From: Hymenobacter sp. BT559
GTDB taxonomy: Bacteria; Bacteroidota; Bacteroidia; Cytophagales; Hymenobacteraceae
Direction of reading: 5' to 3'
Length of the DNA: 64,000 nucleotides
NCBI RefSeq assembly: GCF_016427535.1
Contig: NZ_JAELXV010000012.1
Location: 1-64,000 of the forward strand
Shown here: positions 7,927-16,227 of the stretch, piece after piece
Position numbering within the stretch: position 1 is the first letter of the stretch
Layout of the letters: every line of letters starts with the position of its first letter
The notes under the pieces: generated by a model
The model's input: only the letters and a program-made list of their open reading frames with translations
What the model was told of the DNA's origin: nothing
Database searches by the model: none
Program-made: the position numbers and the translations under genes

Positions 7927-10896
7927 ATGGATCCCGTACTAGCTAACCTAAAAGCGAGCGTTGATAGCTTAAGTCAGCGGGACCCAGCACTTCACGAAGA
8001 AGTTATCAAGAAAAGGGACGAAGCCATACTTCATGGCACTACCCCTGATTTGCGGCCAACAGGGATGCGCTCAATATCACTTTTAGTTGGTTCAGACTTA
8101 ACGAAAAAGCTCGATAGTCTACCCTATTTAAAGAAGGTGGCGATCGACCCAGAGACAAAGTCACTGCTTCCAATGGAAGAGGTCTCCAAGGCCCTATTAC
8201 GCACCGAAAGCGTTATCGCCGCTGAAGCCAGCTCACGGCCGGTGCTCTTAATACAAGATAATGGTGTTGTTCCGCAGTTCATTGGTCCTTCAAGTGAGCT
8301 ATGGCGTAAGCGCGTCACGGAGGCCAAGTCATTGCTAGATGCCGCAATTCCTGCCGTAGGCCGAATTGAGCTAATGGGTCACCCTGAGGGTTATCCTTGG
8401 GTTGGTACTGGTTGGTTAGTCGAGGACGATTTGATTGTGACTAATCAGCACGTAGCTCGCAAGTTTTCAAGTCAGCGCAATGAGACATTTGTTTTTCAAC
8501 TTGGACGGAACGATAACCCCATCGGATGCCGAGTTGATTTTCTAGAGGAAAGTCAGCGTTCTAACAGCGCCGAGTATGCTATTCAGGAAGTCGTTTGGAT
8601 TGCGGCACCCGATCAGCCTGATGTGGCCTTTCTACGTCTGGCGCGCCCCAGTTCAGGAAATCTCCCCCGGCCAATTCCTCTAGCTAGGGAGCAAGTTTTG
8701 GTTGACACTTTCGTAGCCGCTGTCGGCTATCCGGCCCGCGACCCGGATATTCCCGACCAAGGCCTAGTGCAACAAATTTTCGGGGAAGTTTACGAAAAGA
8801 AGCGGTTAGCGCCTGGTCAAATAACCCACGTGCAAGCTGATGAACTACAGCACGACTGCTCCACTCTGGGAGGCAATTCTGGCTCTGTCCTCATTGACTT
8901 GGCAACTGGCGAAGCGGTCGGCTTGCACTTCGCGGGCTTATACCAACAAGCCAATTACGCGGTACCAGCAATTACAATCCGGCGCCTGCTGGAAGAAGCT
9001 AAGCAGCAAATCGGTCGACGGCCAAGCCCAGCAGCAAATACAGGGGCGCCAGGTCAGTACCGGGGAGAACAGCCAACCACTATTCTTACAGCTGCAGGGG
9101 GGGGCAATGAAGTGACGTTTAAGTTGCAGATTCCCCTGGAGGTCTCCATCAGACTAGGATCGTTTCAGTTGCCATCCCCGCAAGCCCTAGCGCTGGACAC
9201 GAGTGGTGGCAGTAACGCGACTAATGTGACAATGAAGCCCGGAGCAGGTAATGGGAACATCGACCAGGCTTGTCAGGAGGCGCGCCGCTTGCTGGCTGGA
9301 ATCCCTGAAGTGATTGCCATTCATCCGGGCTTTCGATTCAAAAATGGCTGGATTACTGATGAGCGCGTCGTTGTGATTGAGCTTAATCAGAAGCTCACCA
9401 GTGCCGAACTTTCCGATCAAGGCATACTACCTATTCCCGCGCAAATCCTGGGAATAGGAGTGGACGTTAGAACAGCTGCTGCCCTACGCCAATTGGCGCA
9501 CCTTGGCTTGGTAAGTAAAGAAGAGGAGGCTGCACCAAAGCCGGCTGGTTATCGCGAGCCGACGAACCTCAAACTAGTTCGCATCAAAGAGAAAATGCGG
9601 GCTATATTTCACGTTAGCCCCGAGTCTGGATTTCCAGTTCTTGAAGCGTTTCTGGGTCGAGTACGCGAGCATTTGACGGCTACCATGTACGAATGGGACG
9701 AAGGCCCTCGTAACGCCGCGGCGGAGCAATTTAATCACATTGCTAAAGCCGTTTGTGATGCCATGATGCCAGTAGGAAGAACATTGCGAATGGTTACGCA
9801 GCGGCTCACAATGAAAAGTGGCACGCAGGGTACCATTGCGGCATTAAAAAATCGGCTTGGGGAACGAATCCAGCATGTATGGGCACCGGTTACGGGATCG
9901 AATAAGCTTTTTACTGGAGCCTACCATATAAAGGTAGCCGCCCGTGACGGAGAGGAAGTGTGGTTGTCGAGTGGAAACTGGAAAGATTCCAACCAGCCAC
10001 AAGAACTTCCCCCCATTGATGAAGCGAAGGCACCAAAATATTTTGGAGGCCATAATCGCGAGTGGCACGTCGTACTTGAGAACAAGGATTTAGCTACTAT
10101 TTTTCAGCAGTTTATCGAGTTTGACTTTCAGGAAGCCACGCGGGTAGCTGCTGCTGAGAGTGTAGAAGAGAGCATAGTAGCGGAGGAGAAGTATGTGTTG
10201 GTACCCATTAAACCAGAAGGGCCTCCCCCCGGGCCGCCGCGCCCAACAAAGGCCCGTTACTTTAAACCATTGGTGTTAGACCGGGAGTTGGATATTGAGC
10301 CGCTGCTTACCCCTGATCGGGATTCACGAGGACGCCGACTATTCGCTTTAGCGTTCGTAGAAATGCTGAAGAGAGCCAATCGTAAAATTCTATTGCAGAA
10401 TCAATCCTTCTCTTTTCTGGCTGACAATACCCCCGAGTTCAAACTTATTTTTGATACTCTTCTCAATAAGCAACAGCAGGGGGTTGAGATCCGAATCATT
10501 ACGCGAGACGGGGGAGAGTTTGACGAAAAGTCCAAGGTGTCGCAGCAAGAAGTTCTGGAGCGAATCAAGCAGACCGGTTTTGACACGAGCTGCATTCGCT
10601 TGATGCAGAGGTGTCATTCCAAAGCTCTTATTATTGACGCAAAAGAAGTATTAATGGGCAGCCACAACTTAACCAACAGAGGCACTCTATTCAACCGGGA
10701 TGCAAGTCTGCTCGTGCGGGATCCGGAGGTCGCAACCTACTTCGAAGAGATATTTAATTACGACTGGGAATACCTAGCATTTCAGCGGCTATCTGAACCG
10801 TTGGGGGCTTTCCGTCCTGATCTTGGTAACGCGATGGTGCCCGCGGGCTACCGCAAGGTTTTAGTCACTGATTTACTGGCCAGCCTGAACGACTAG
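7927..10896 (+). CDS. Trypsin-like protease fused to phospholipase D-family nuclease domain
   Basis: A 989-residue cytoplasmic protein (no signal peptide). After an uncharacterised N-terminal part of about 140 residues comes a trypsin-like domain with His175 (NQHVA), Asp232 (DVAFLRL) and Ser318 (GNSGS), a full catalytic triad. A linker domain (about 390-560) follows. The C-terminal half has two HxK-x4-D motifs of the phospholipase D superfamily: H667/K669/D674 and H897/K899/D904, the second followed by GSHNLTNRG. PLD-fold enzymes in defence systems often cut DNA, and trypsin domains are common in conflict systems. The first gene of a six-gene run, it is probably the effector. Which partner activates it, or what it cleaves, is unknown. 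Confidence 0.85.
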   Translation: MDPVLANLKASVDSLSQRDPALHEEVIKKRDEAILHGTTPDLRPTGMRSISLLVGSDLTKKLDSLPYLKKVAIDPETKSLLPMEEVSKALLRTESVIAAEASSRPVLLIQDNGVVPQFIGPSSELWRKRVTEAKSLLDAAIPAVGRIELMGHPEGYPWVGTGWLVEDDLIVTNQHVARKFSSQRNETFVFQLGRNDNPIGCRVDFLEESQRSNSAEYAIQEVVWIAAPDQPDVAFLRLARPSSGNLPRPIPLAREQVLVDTFVAAVGYPARDPDIPDQGLVQQIFGEVYEKKRLAPGQITHVQADELQHDCSTLGGNSGSVLIDLATGEAVGLHFAGLYQQANYAVPAITIRRLLEEAKQQIGRRPSPAANTGAPGQYRGEQPTTILTAAGGGNEVTFKLQIPLEVSIRLGSFQLPSPQALALDTSGGSNATNVTMKPGAGNGNIDQACQEARRLLAGIPEVIAIHPGFRFKNGWITDERVVVIELNQKLTSAELSDQGILPIPAQILGIGVDVRTAAALRQLAHLGLVSKEEEAAPKPAGYREPTNLKLVRIKEKMRAIFHVSPESGFPVLEAFLGRVREHLTATMYEWDEGPRNAAAEQFNHIAKAVCDAMMPVGRTLRMVTQRLTMKSGTQGTIAALKNRLGERIQHVWAPVTGSNKLFTGAYHIKVAARDGEEVWLSSGNWKDSNQPQELPPIDEAKAPKYFGGHNREWHVVLENKDLATIFQQFIEFDFQEATRVAAAESVEESIVAEEKYVLVPIKPEGPPPGPPRPTKARYFKPLVLDRELDIEPLLTPDRDSRGRRLFALAFVEMLKRANRKILLQNQSFSFLADNTPEFKLIFDTLLNKQQQGVEIRIITRDGGEFDEKSKVSQQEVLERIKQTGFDTSCIRLMQRCHSKALIIDAKEVLMGSHNLTNRGTLFNRDASLLVRDPEVATYFEEIFNYDWEYLAFQRLSEPLGAFRPDLGNAMVPAGYRKVLVTDLLASLND

Positions 10897-10909
10897 TCCT
10901 TACGATCCC

Positions 10910-11350
10910 ATGCCTTCGCCGTCCCAAAACCTGCAAGCTTTTGTGCGTTTATCTATGCTGCTAACGGGGTTTTCTATCCCGGTTGACATGCATGCTCTCA
11001 ACCTTTTCGAACGTATTCGGGGAGGAGATGGTCAATACCAAGCAGTCCTTGATGGGTTGCTGTCAGATCAGCGGTGGGGCGCACCCTTAGGGGAAGAAGA
11101 ATTACTAGAGTTGCTGCAGGCGTCCACTGATCGCAAGTTGCTGGCGCGGGGCTTGACCTATCTCTGGTACACGGGCGATCTGTTGCAATGGACCAAGTTG
11201 GCACATGATGAGTTGCGGCCCGAGAGCTTGCTAACGGCTGCTACTCCACCCGACTTTTATGCGGGGCTTATGTGGCAGGCCATCAGCGCTCACCCACCCG
11301 CGCTCAGCGGCGGATACTATGGTCACTGGCACTACCAACCTGAAAACTGA
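10910..11350 (+). CDS. Sorbitol/fructose dehydrogenase small-subunit-like protein
   Basis: A 146-residue protein resembling the small subunit of FAD-dependent sorbitol or fructose dehydrogenases (FAD-SLDH family). The marks are LSMLLTGFSIP near the start, LTYLWYTG in the middle and LMWQAISAHPP plus HWHYQPE at the end. Usual members carry a twin-arginine signal and act in the periplasm; this one has none. It precedes a GMC oxidoreductase gene by 8 bp, and small plus GMC large subunit is the normal pairing. The substrate is unknown. Confidence 0.6.
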   Translation: MPSPSQNLQAFVRLSMLLTGFSIPVDMHALNLFERIRGGDGQYQAVLDGLLSDQRWGAPLGEEELLELLQASTDRKLLARGLTYLWYTGDLLQWTKLAHDELRPESLLTAATPPDFYAGLMWQAISAHPPALSGGYYGHWHYQPEN

Positions 11351-11358
11351 TACCGCTA

Positions 11359-13029
11359 ATGGAACCCCTGAATGAGCTAGCATTTGATGTGGTCGTCGTT
11401 GGCACGGGTGTGTGTGGGGCCTTGATCTCCCATAAACTCAGTCAACGCGGAGTCAGAGTGCTGATGCTGGAGGCGGGGCCCGATCAGCGGGCGAATCGCA
11501 TCCAAATGGCCGGTGCCTATGTTGCTAGTGCAAATCGGAATCTATCCGCGCCGTACTTTGATGGAATAGTGCCACCGGACATCTTGGGCCCCGATAGCTC
11601 GAAGGGTTACTACGACCAGTCATCGGTGCGGTCCGAGCAGTTGCAGAGCACATTCCAGCGCACAGTGGGGGGGAGTACCTGGCATTTTCTTGGCAATATG
11701 CCCCGTTTTGTTCCAAGTGATTTCGAGCTTTACTCGCGCTACCATAAGGGAGTTGACTGGCCAATAAGCTACGAGGTGCTGGAGCCTTACTACACGATAG
11801 CGGAGAAAGAGATTGGAGTGGCGGGGGACCATGACGCCTGGAACGACTATTTAGGTGCATTTCGATCAAAACCTTATCCCATGCATGCTATCTGGCCGGC
11901 ATATGGCGACAAATTCTTTGATTCGATTTCTGGCCGTTCCTATCAAGACGAATCGGATGGCTCCGCAAGGGTGGTGCAGGTGCTGCGGACTCCCCAGGCC
12001 CGTAACTCCACTATTTATGATGGTAGGCCCGCCTGCGCGGGGAATTCCACCTGTACCCCAATTTGCCCAATCCAAGCTAAATACGACGCGTCGGTACACA
12101 TCAAGAAAGCTACTGCAACGGGTGCTCATTTGATTTCGTCCGCCCTCGTAAAAAAACTTGAAGTTGACCCCAAGACTGGTGTTATCACCCATTTATCGGT
12201 ATTACGCTACGGTGCTACCGCTGAGTCCCGAGAAGAAAGCTTAGACATAAGCAATAAGACGGTAATCATTGCGGCCAATGCCATCGAGACGCCCCGCTTG
12301 CTGTTAATGTCTGGAATAAGCAAAGGCGGCGTTGGACTCCATCTGATGGATCACCTGCAGGGCTACGCCCTGGCCGAAGCTAGTGAGCCAATCTATCCGT
12401 TTCGGGGGCCGATAACCACTTCGGGTATTGACGTCTTTCGGGACGGAAAATTCCGCAGTGAATCGGCCGCTTTTCGTATATCAATTGGCAATGATGGGTG
12501 GGGGCGCGAAGGCTCTCCAGCAAAAGAAACCTGGAAATTATTGCTCGAGGATAAGTTCGGCCCCGGGCTTCGCGCCGCGGTGCGCGATCGCCTCACGCGT
12601 ATGCACCGGATAAGCTTCTCCACAGAAATGCTGCCGGAAGCAACCAATCGAGTTGAATTATCGGCAAAGGTGGATGCATTCGGCTTGCCCCGCCCAAAAA
12701 TCACCTTCAGCTTTCCGGACTATAACAAACGGGCCTTTCTGCACGCTGGACGGGTGGCCGAATGGTTATACAAGCAGACAGGGTGGACCCAAAGGCCGCT
12801 TGACAAATTGGAGCCCTCGGGTGCCGGACATATTATTGGCACCACTCGGATGGGCACTGCTTCTTCCAACTCCTTTGCGGATAGTTTTGGCGCGGCTCAC
12901 GAGCACCCAAATCTTTATGTGGCCGGCCCCTGCCTATTTCCAACTGCTGGCACCGCCAATCCAACCCTCACGGCCGTCGCGCTGGCCCTTCGTACCGCTG
13001 ACCGCTTACTCCAGCTACTAGTCCCATGA
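11359..13029 (+). CDS. GMC-family FAD-dependent oxidoreductase
   Basis: A 556-residue flavoenzyme of the glucose-methanol-choline family. The N-terminus has the FAD-binding Rossmann motif (VVVVGTGVCGALIS, then VLMLEAG). A central GGSTWHFLGNMPRF and the C-terminal HIIGTTRMG and AGTANPTLTAVALALR fit the family, with the usual conserved histidine region. It likely oxidises an alcohol or sugar, with the small subunit from the gene before. It overlaps the next gene by 4 bp (ATGA), a sign of translational coupling. No export signal is seen, unlike the membrane-bound relatives. Confidence 0.85.
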   Translation: MEPLNELAFDVVVVGTGVCGALISHKLSQRGVRVLMLEAGPDQRANRIQMAGAYVASANRNLSAPYFDGIVPPDILGPDSSKGYYDQSSVRSEQLQSTFQRTVGGSTWHFLGNMPRFVPSDFELYSRYHKGVDWPISYEVLEPYYTIAEKEIGVAGDHDAWNDYLGAFRSKPYPMHAIWPAYGDKFFDSISGRSYQDESDGSARVVQVLRTPQARNSTIYDGRPACAGNSTCTPICPIQAKYDASVHIKKATATGAHLISSALVKKLEVDPKTGVITHLSVLRYGATAESREESLDISNKTVIIAANAIETPRLLLMSGISKGGVGLHLMDHLQGYALAEASEPIYPFRGPITTSGIDVFRDGKFRSESAAFRISIGNDGWGREGSPAKETWKLLLEDKFGPGLRAAVRDRLTRMHRISFSTEMLPEATNRVELSAKVDAFGLPRPKITFSFPDYNKRAFLHAGRVAEWLYKQTGWTQRPLDKLEPSGAGHIIGTTRMGTASSNSFADSFGAAHEHPNLYVAGPCLFPTAGTANPTLTAVALALRTADRLLQLLVP

Positions 13030-14231
13030 CAACTCCTGGCTTTCAGTACAAAATTGAAATTAGCAGCCGGTCGGATCTGCTGACCCTGCTCAACGAAGCC
13101 TGTGAGTTGGAACACGGTCTGGCTTGCTCCTATCTCTACGCCGCATTCTCGCTCAAGCAGCAGCTGGAAGAGGGTGGGTTAACTTGGGAGCAGCTGCATG
13201 TAGTCCGGCGGTGGGCGGCTCAGTTATACTTGGTGGCTTCGCAGGAAATGTTCCATCTGGCTCAGGTATGGAATCTGCAGGTAGCCATTGGTGGAACGCC
13301 TTATTACATGAGGCCAAACTTCCCAGTGGTTAGCAAATACTACCCGTTGGGATTAGGTATCGCGTTGGAGCCGTTTAGTCGTCAGTCAATAAAGCGTTTT
13401 ATCGCCTACGAAATGCCCCGTGGCATGGAGCGGAAAGGGCAGCTAGGCTTCGTCAATGAAGACAGTCTGGATTATCGCACCGTTGGGGAGCTGTACGACT
13501 TGATTCACGCTGGATTTACGGCGTTAGACGGACCTGATCTGTTTATTGGAAAGCCTGCCCTTCAGGCCACTCCCGCGCTAATCGATTTTCCCGAAATTGT
13601 TCCAGTTACCAAACTGGCCGATGCACACGAGGCAATTAGTCGAATTGTTGAGCAGGGTGAGGGTGGCGCAATAGACCATGTAGATAGCCATTATGGTATT
13701 TTTAAATCCATACTGGAAGAGTACGAACAGCTCACGAAGTCAGCCGAGCCGCAGTTTCAGCCTGTCCGCCCAGCAGTAACTAACCCAGCGCTTGCCCCGC
13801 GGCCAGGGTACTATCATGCAAATCAAGCATTTATTACCAATGATTTTACTGCAGAAGTAGCAGACCTCTTTGATGACTTGTATGTGCTGATGATGCGGGT
13901 GCTTCAGTTCACCTTTACCATAGATGAGCCAAGGCGACGAGATTTAGCTCGCTATGCGATTGGCATGATGCCGATGGTAGTGAAGCCACTGGGTGATGCT
14001 CTCATGCTCCTGCCAGCTGGGCGGCTTTTCCCTGGGCGAAGCGCCGGCCCGGCCTTTACCCTCGGTCGCCACGTTCCATTGCCGGCCGATTTTGGGCTAG
14101 CCATTCGGTTAATTAAAGAGCGATCCGCTACACTCAAAGATCGCCTTTCAAGTTTGGCTGAGTCGTCCACTGCCCTTGATCAACTTCAATCTGCTGCCCG
14201 CAACTTTACTCATCTCCACGACACGCTTTAA
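13026..14231 (+). CDS. Ferritin-like (VioB/RebD-type) domain protein
   Basis: A 401-residue protein with the ferritin-like four-helix domain found in VioB and the imino-acid dimerases (PF12902-like). The signature is EACELEHGLACSYLYAAFSL near residue 25 and SQEMFHLAQVWNL near 76, giving the carboxylate and ExxH ligands expected for an iron site. The C-terminal half is a second helical region (LFDDLYVLMMRVLQFTF). In known relatives the domain works with flavoenzymes on reactive amino-acid imines. Here it is translationally coupled to a GMC flavoenzyme, so joint oxidative chemistry is plausible but unproven. Confidence 0.75.
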   Translation: MTTPGFQYKIEISSRSDLLTLLNEACELEHGLACSYLYAAFSLKQQLEEGGLTWEQLHVVRRWAAQLYLVASQEMFHLAQVWNLQVAIGGTPYYMRPNFPVVSKYYPLGLGIALEPFSRQSIKRFIAYEMPRGMERKGQLGFVNEDSLDYRTVGELYDLIHAGFTALDGPDLFIGKPALQATPALIDFPEIVPVTKLADAHEAISRIVEQGEGGAIDHVDSHYGIFKSILEEYEQLTKSAEPQFQPVRPAVTNPALAPRPGYYHANQAFITNDFTAEVADLFDDLYVLMMRVLQFTFTIDEPRRRDLARYAIGMMPMVVKPLGDALMLLPAGRLFPGRSAGPAFTLGRHVPLPADFGLAIRLIKERSATLKDRLSSLAESSTALDQLQSAARNFTHLHDTL

Positions 14232-14234
14232 GTT

Positions 14235-15086
14235 ATGCGCACCTTCACTCTGAGCTACTACCCTGACATCACACAATACCAGACTCCTAGTGACATGAAA
14301 CGAGCTGTTGAAGGCTTTGCGGCTGCGGTTAGTACCTCCTACAGCAAGAAAGTGGGGGAGGCCACCCAGATCAAGGTCTTGCCAGTAATGAGCGTAAGCG
14401 AACAGACTCAGGCCATGATCGAAGGAACCTGTTCGATCGGCTTGATGAAGCCAGTATCCTATGTTTTTGCCAAAATGAAAAATCCCGCCTTAACACCGGC
14501 CGCCGTGGCTTGGCGAGAAATAAACGGGGTGGAGGCGGATACCTATTTGGGACAACTCTACGCTAATCGTCGGTCTGGGGTAAAAACCATTGAGCAAATA
14601 ACCAAGCGGCACCGGATTGCCTATGGGGATGCCTTTAGCACTTCAAATTTCTTGATTCCGGCTGCTGAACTACTTAGCCAAGGAGTGCATCCCTTTACTG
14701 GGTTTCGCCAAGTAACCTTCTTTGGGGGGCATGATAACGCCTGCCGGGCGGTGTATCTGAACGATGCCGATATTGGAGCGGGGCACGACGGAGTGATCGA
14801 CTTGCTTGCGCAAGTTCCTGGCTATGCCGATGCGCACGAGCAATTAACCCAGATTGCGGCTGTTCGAATCTACAGTGACCCTGTCGTAATTAATTCTAAG
14901 CTGATACCTAATTCTTCAGTGATGACCGAAGCATTAGCAGAAGTGAGCGCCGTCCCGGATATATTGAAAAATATTCAATTGTTCTGGGGGAATGTCACCC
15001 GGCTTGCACAAGCTGAAGACCAGCGTTATTCGTCAATTCGAGAAGCGCTCGTTGCGTTAAGCTTGGCGCAAAAGGATGTCCTTTAA
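14235..15086 (+). CDS. PhnD-like substrate-binding-fold protein, no signal peptide
   Basis: A 283-residue protein with the periplasmic-binding-protein fold of PhnD (phosphonate/phosphite binders). It starts FTLSYYPDITQYQTPSDM and has KVLPVMSVSEQTQAMIEG, then ADIGAGHDGVIDLL and a late DPVVINSKLIPNSSVM, the usual order of motifs. The mature fold begins at the first residues: there is no leader or lipobox, so it should stay in the cytoplasm. There are no transporter genes nearby. This suggests a sensor of a small molecule or a binding partner of the oxidoreductases. It begins 3 bp after the ferritin-like gene. Confidence 0.75.
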   Translation: MRTFTLSYYPDITQYQTPSDMKRAVEGFAAAVSTSYSKKVGEATQIKVLPVMSVSEQTQAMIEGTCSIGLMKPVSYVFAKMKNPALTPAAVAWREINGVEADTYLGQLYANRRSGVKTIEQITKRHRIAYGDAFSTSNFLIPAAELLSQGVHPFTGFRQVTFFGGHDNACRAVYLNDADIGAGHDGVIDLLAQVPGYADAHEQLTQIAAVRIYSDPVVINSKLIPNSSVMTEALAEVSAVPDILKNIQLFWGNVTRLAQAEDQRYSSIREALVALSLAQKDVL

Positions 15087-15134
15087 ACTATGAAGAATAT
15101 CCGTTCACAGTTGTAGATCATTCCATCAGTTATT

Positions 15135-15353
15135 ATGCCGAACGCGCTACAAAACTTACAGGCGTATCATAATTCCCACTACCATATCCTCTGCTCTTGG
15201 AGTGATGTGGCAGGCGAAATGAGTGTTTACTACGATTTTCAGCTAGCCGGCACAGTGCCGCTGAATGCGATAGAAATGCTTGCCATAAAGAATCACTCGA
15301 TTCCAAAGGATGAGTTGTTCCCACTTGGCGACTTTGAACAAGCATTACAATAG
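15135..15353 (+). CDS. Hypothetical 72-residue protein
   Basis: No family recognised. Short, soluble and of balanced composition (starts MPNALQNLQAYHNSHYHI). It lies 48 bp after the PhnD-like gene in the same direction and could be the last gene of that operon. It might also be chance; no motif decides it. Confidence 0.4.
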   Translation: MPNALQNLQAYHNSHYHILCSWSDVAGEMSVYYDFQLAGTVPLNAIEMLAIKNHSIPKDELFPLGDFEQALQ

Positions 15354-15488
15354 AGCAATGGATGGAAAAGGCTGTTTGGCGCAAATAAGGCGTGGTTAAG
15401 GCAACTGGTTGTTCTAAGCGGAAAAAGGCGTCAGCTTTTGTTGGACTGCTGACTAAGCTTTTTTGAGAAGCTAATTGATGTGGTTCGG

Positions 15489-15711
15489 CTATATCTTATT
15501 ATACTTGGCCGCTGTTCCCTTTGCTTTATCAGCTAGGTACTTCTCTGCATTTCGGGCTAGCTTCTCTCGTATCAGCTCGGCTATATCCCAGCTGTATTTA
15601 TCGGCCAATTGGAAGGCGTAGAGCAGCATGTCCGCCAGCTCCTCCCAGATCTTGTCGGGTTTCGCCTGCTCGAACGTCTCCCACATCTATTGCTTCTCCA
15701 TCTCTTCCCAC
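15489..15711 (-). pseudogene. mazG-like remnant with nonsense codon
   Basis: The frame from 15686 encodes the C-terminal half of a MazG-like pyrophosphohydrolase (EELADMLLYAFQLADKY), closely related to the intact copy at 22056-22397. Just upstream the same frame reads EEMEKQ, then a TAG, where the intact copy has the AAELNEQF stretch. The first metal-binding EAAEL part is therefore lost. It is a decayed paralogue, not a short functional gene. Confidence 0.7.
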
Positions 15712-15927
15712 CACCTACCAGATGTCCCTCATTCAAATCTCTCTGTTGCGAGGCAAGTCCGCGCCATACATCCGGGCGTGGCTATTGCAGAACCCGCTGG
15801 CTGGCGCGACAACCGTATAAACTAGCTAACGAGCACGCGTAAACGCTCCGTTTGTTAGCCTTTCTAGCCTGGTTCAACTCCTCGAATCCTCGTAGGAAGG
15901 CGTCACGCCGAGTTCTGCAACAGCCAC

Positions 15928-16015
15928 GGGCCCTTATTGGATGCTTTTTGACAAGGCGTTTCCAGCCCGTAGAGGCACCTTTTTGAGCCTTATTTTGCTG
16001 ACCCTTATTGGAGTA
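15928..16015 (+). repeat. Resolvase-site-like repeats, right copies
   Basis: GGGCCCTTATTGGA (15928-15941) and CCCTTATTGGAGTA (16002-16015) sit 60 bp apart, in the same direction, upstream of the resolvase remnant at 16026. Both match a site at 6755-6771. The spacing and the position before a serine resolvase suggest a res-type recombination site. Confidence 0.5.
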
Positions 16016-16025
16016 CCTTCCGGGC

Positions 16026-16112
16026 ATGACAACCGTCGCCCTCTACGCCCTCGTCTCGACCAACGATAAAGGTCAGAGCACCGGAAATCAGCTACTCGAA
16101 CTGCAGCTATAG
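16026..16112 (+). pseudogene. Serine resolvase N-terminal remnant
   Basis: Translation from 16026 gives MTTVALYALVSTNDKGQ and NQLLELQL, then a TAG. This matches the start of Tn3-type serine recombinases (MxVALYARVSTxDKGQ with NQLLEL). The arginine that usually precedes VST is replaced by leucine (ALVST), and the nucleophilic serine region is followed by an early stop. Only 28 residues remain. Confidence 0.7.
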
Positions 16113-16227
16113 AGATCGTATAATCAAAGTGCGTCTGATTGAGCAAGCCCCCAGTAAACTTGTGGCTGTAGCCGTGATAAAGTTGAGGAGCTGCCGACGT
16201 AAAGTCACATCAGTCAGAATTAAGTGA

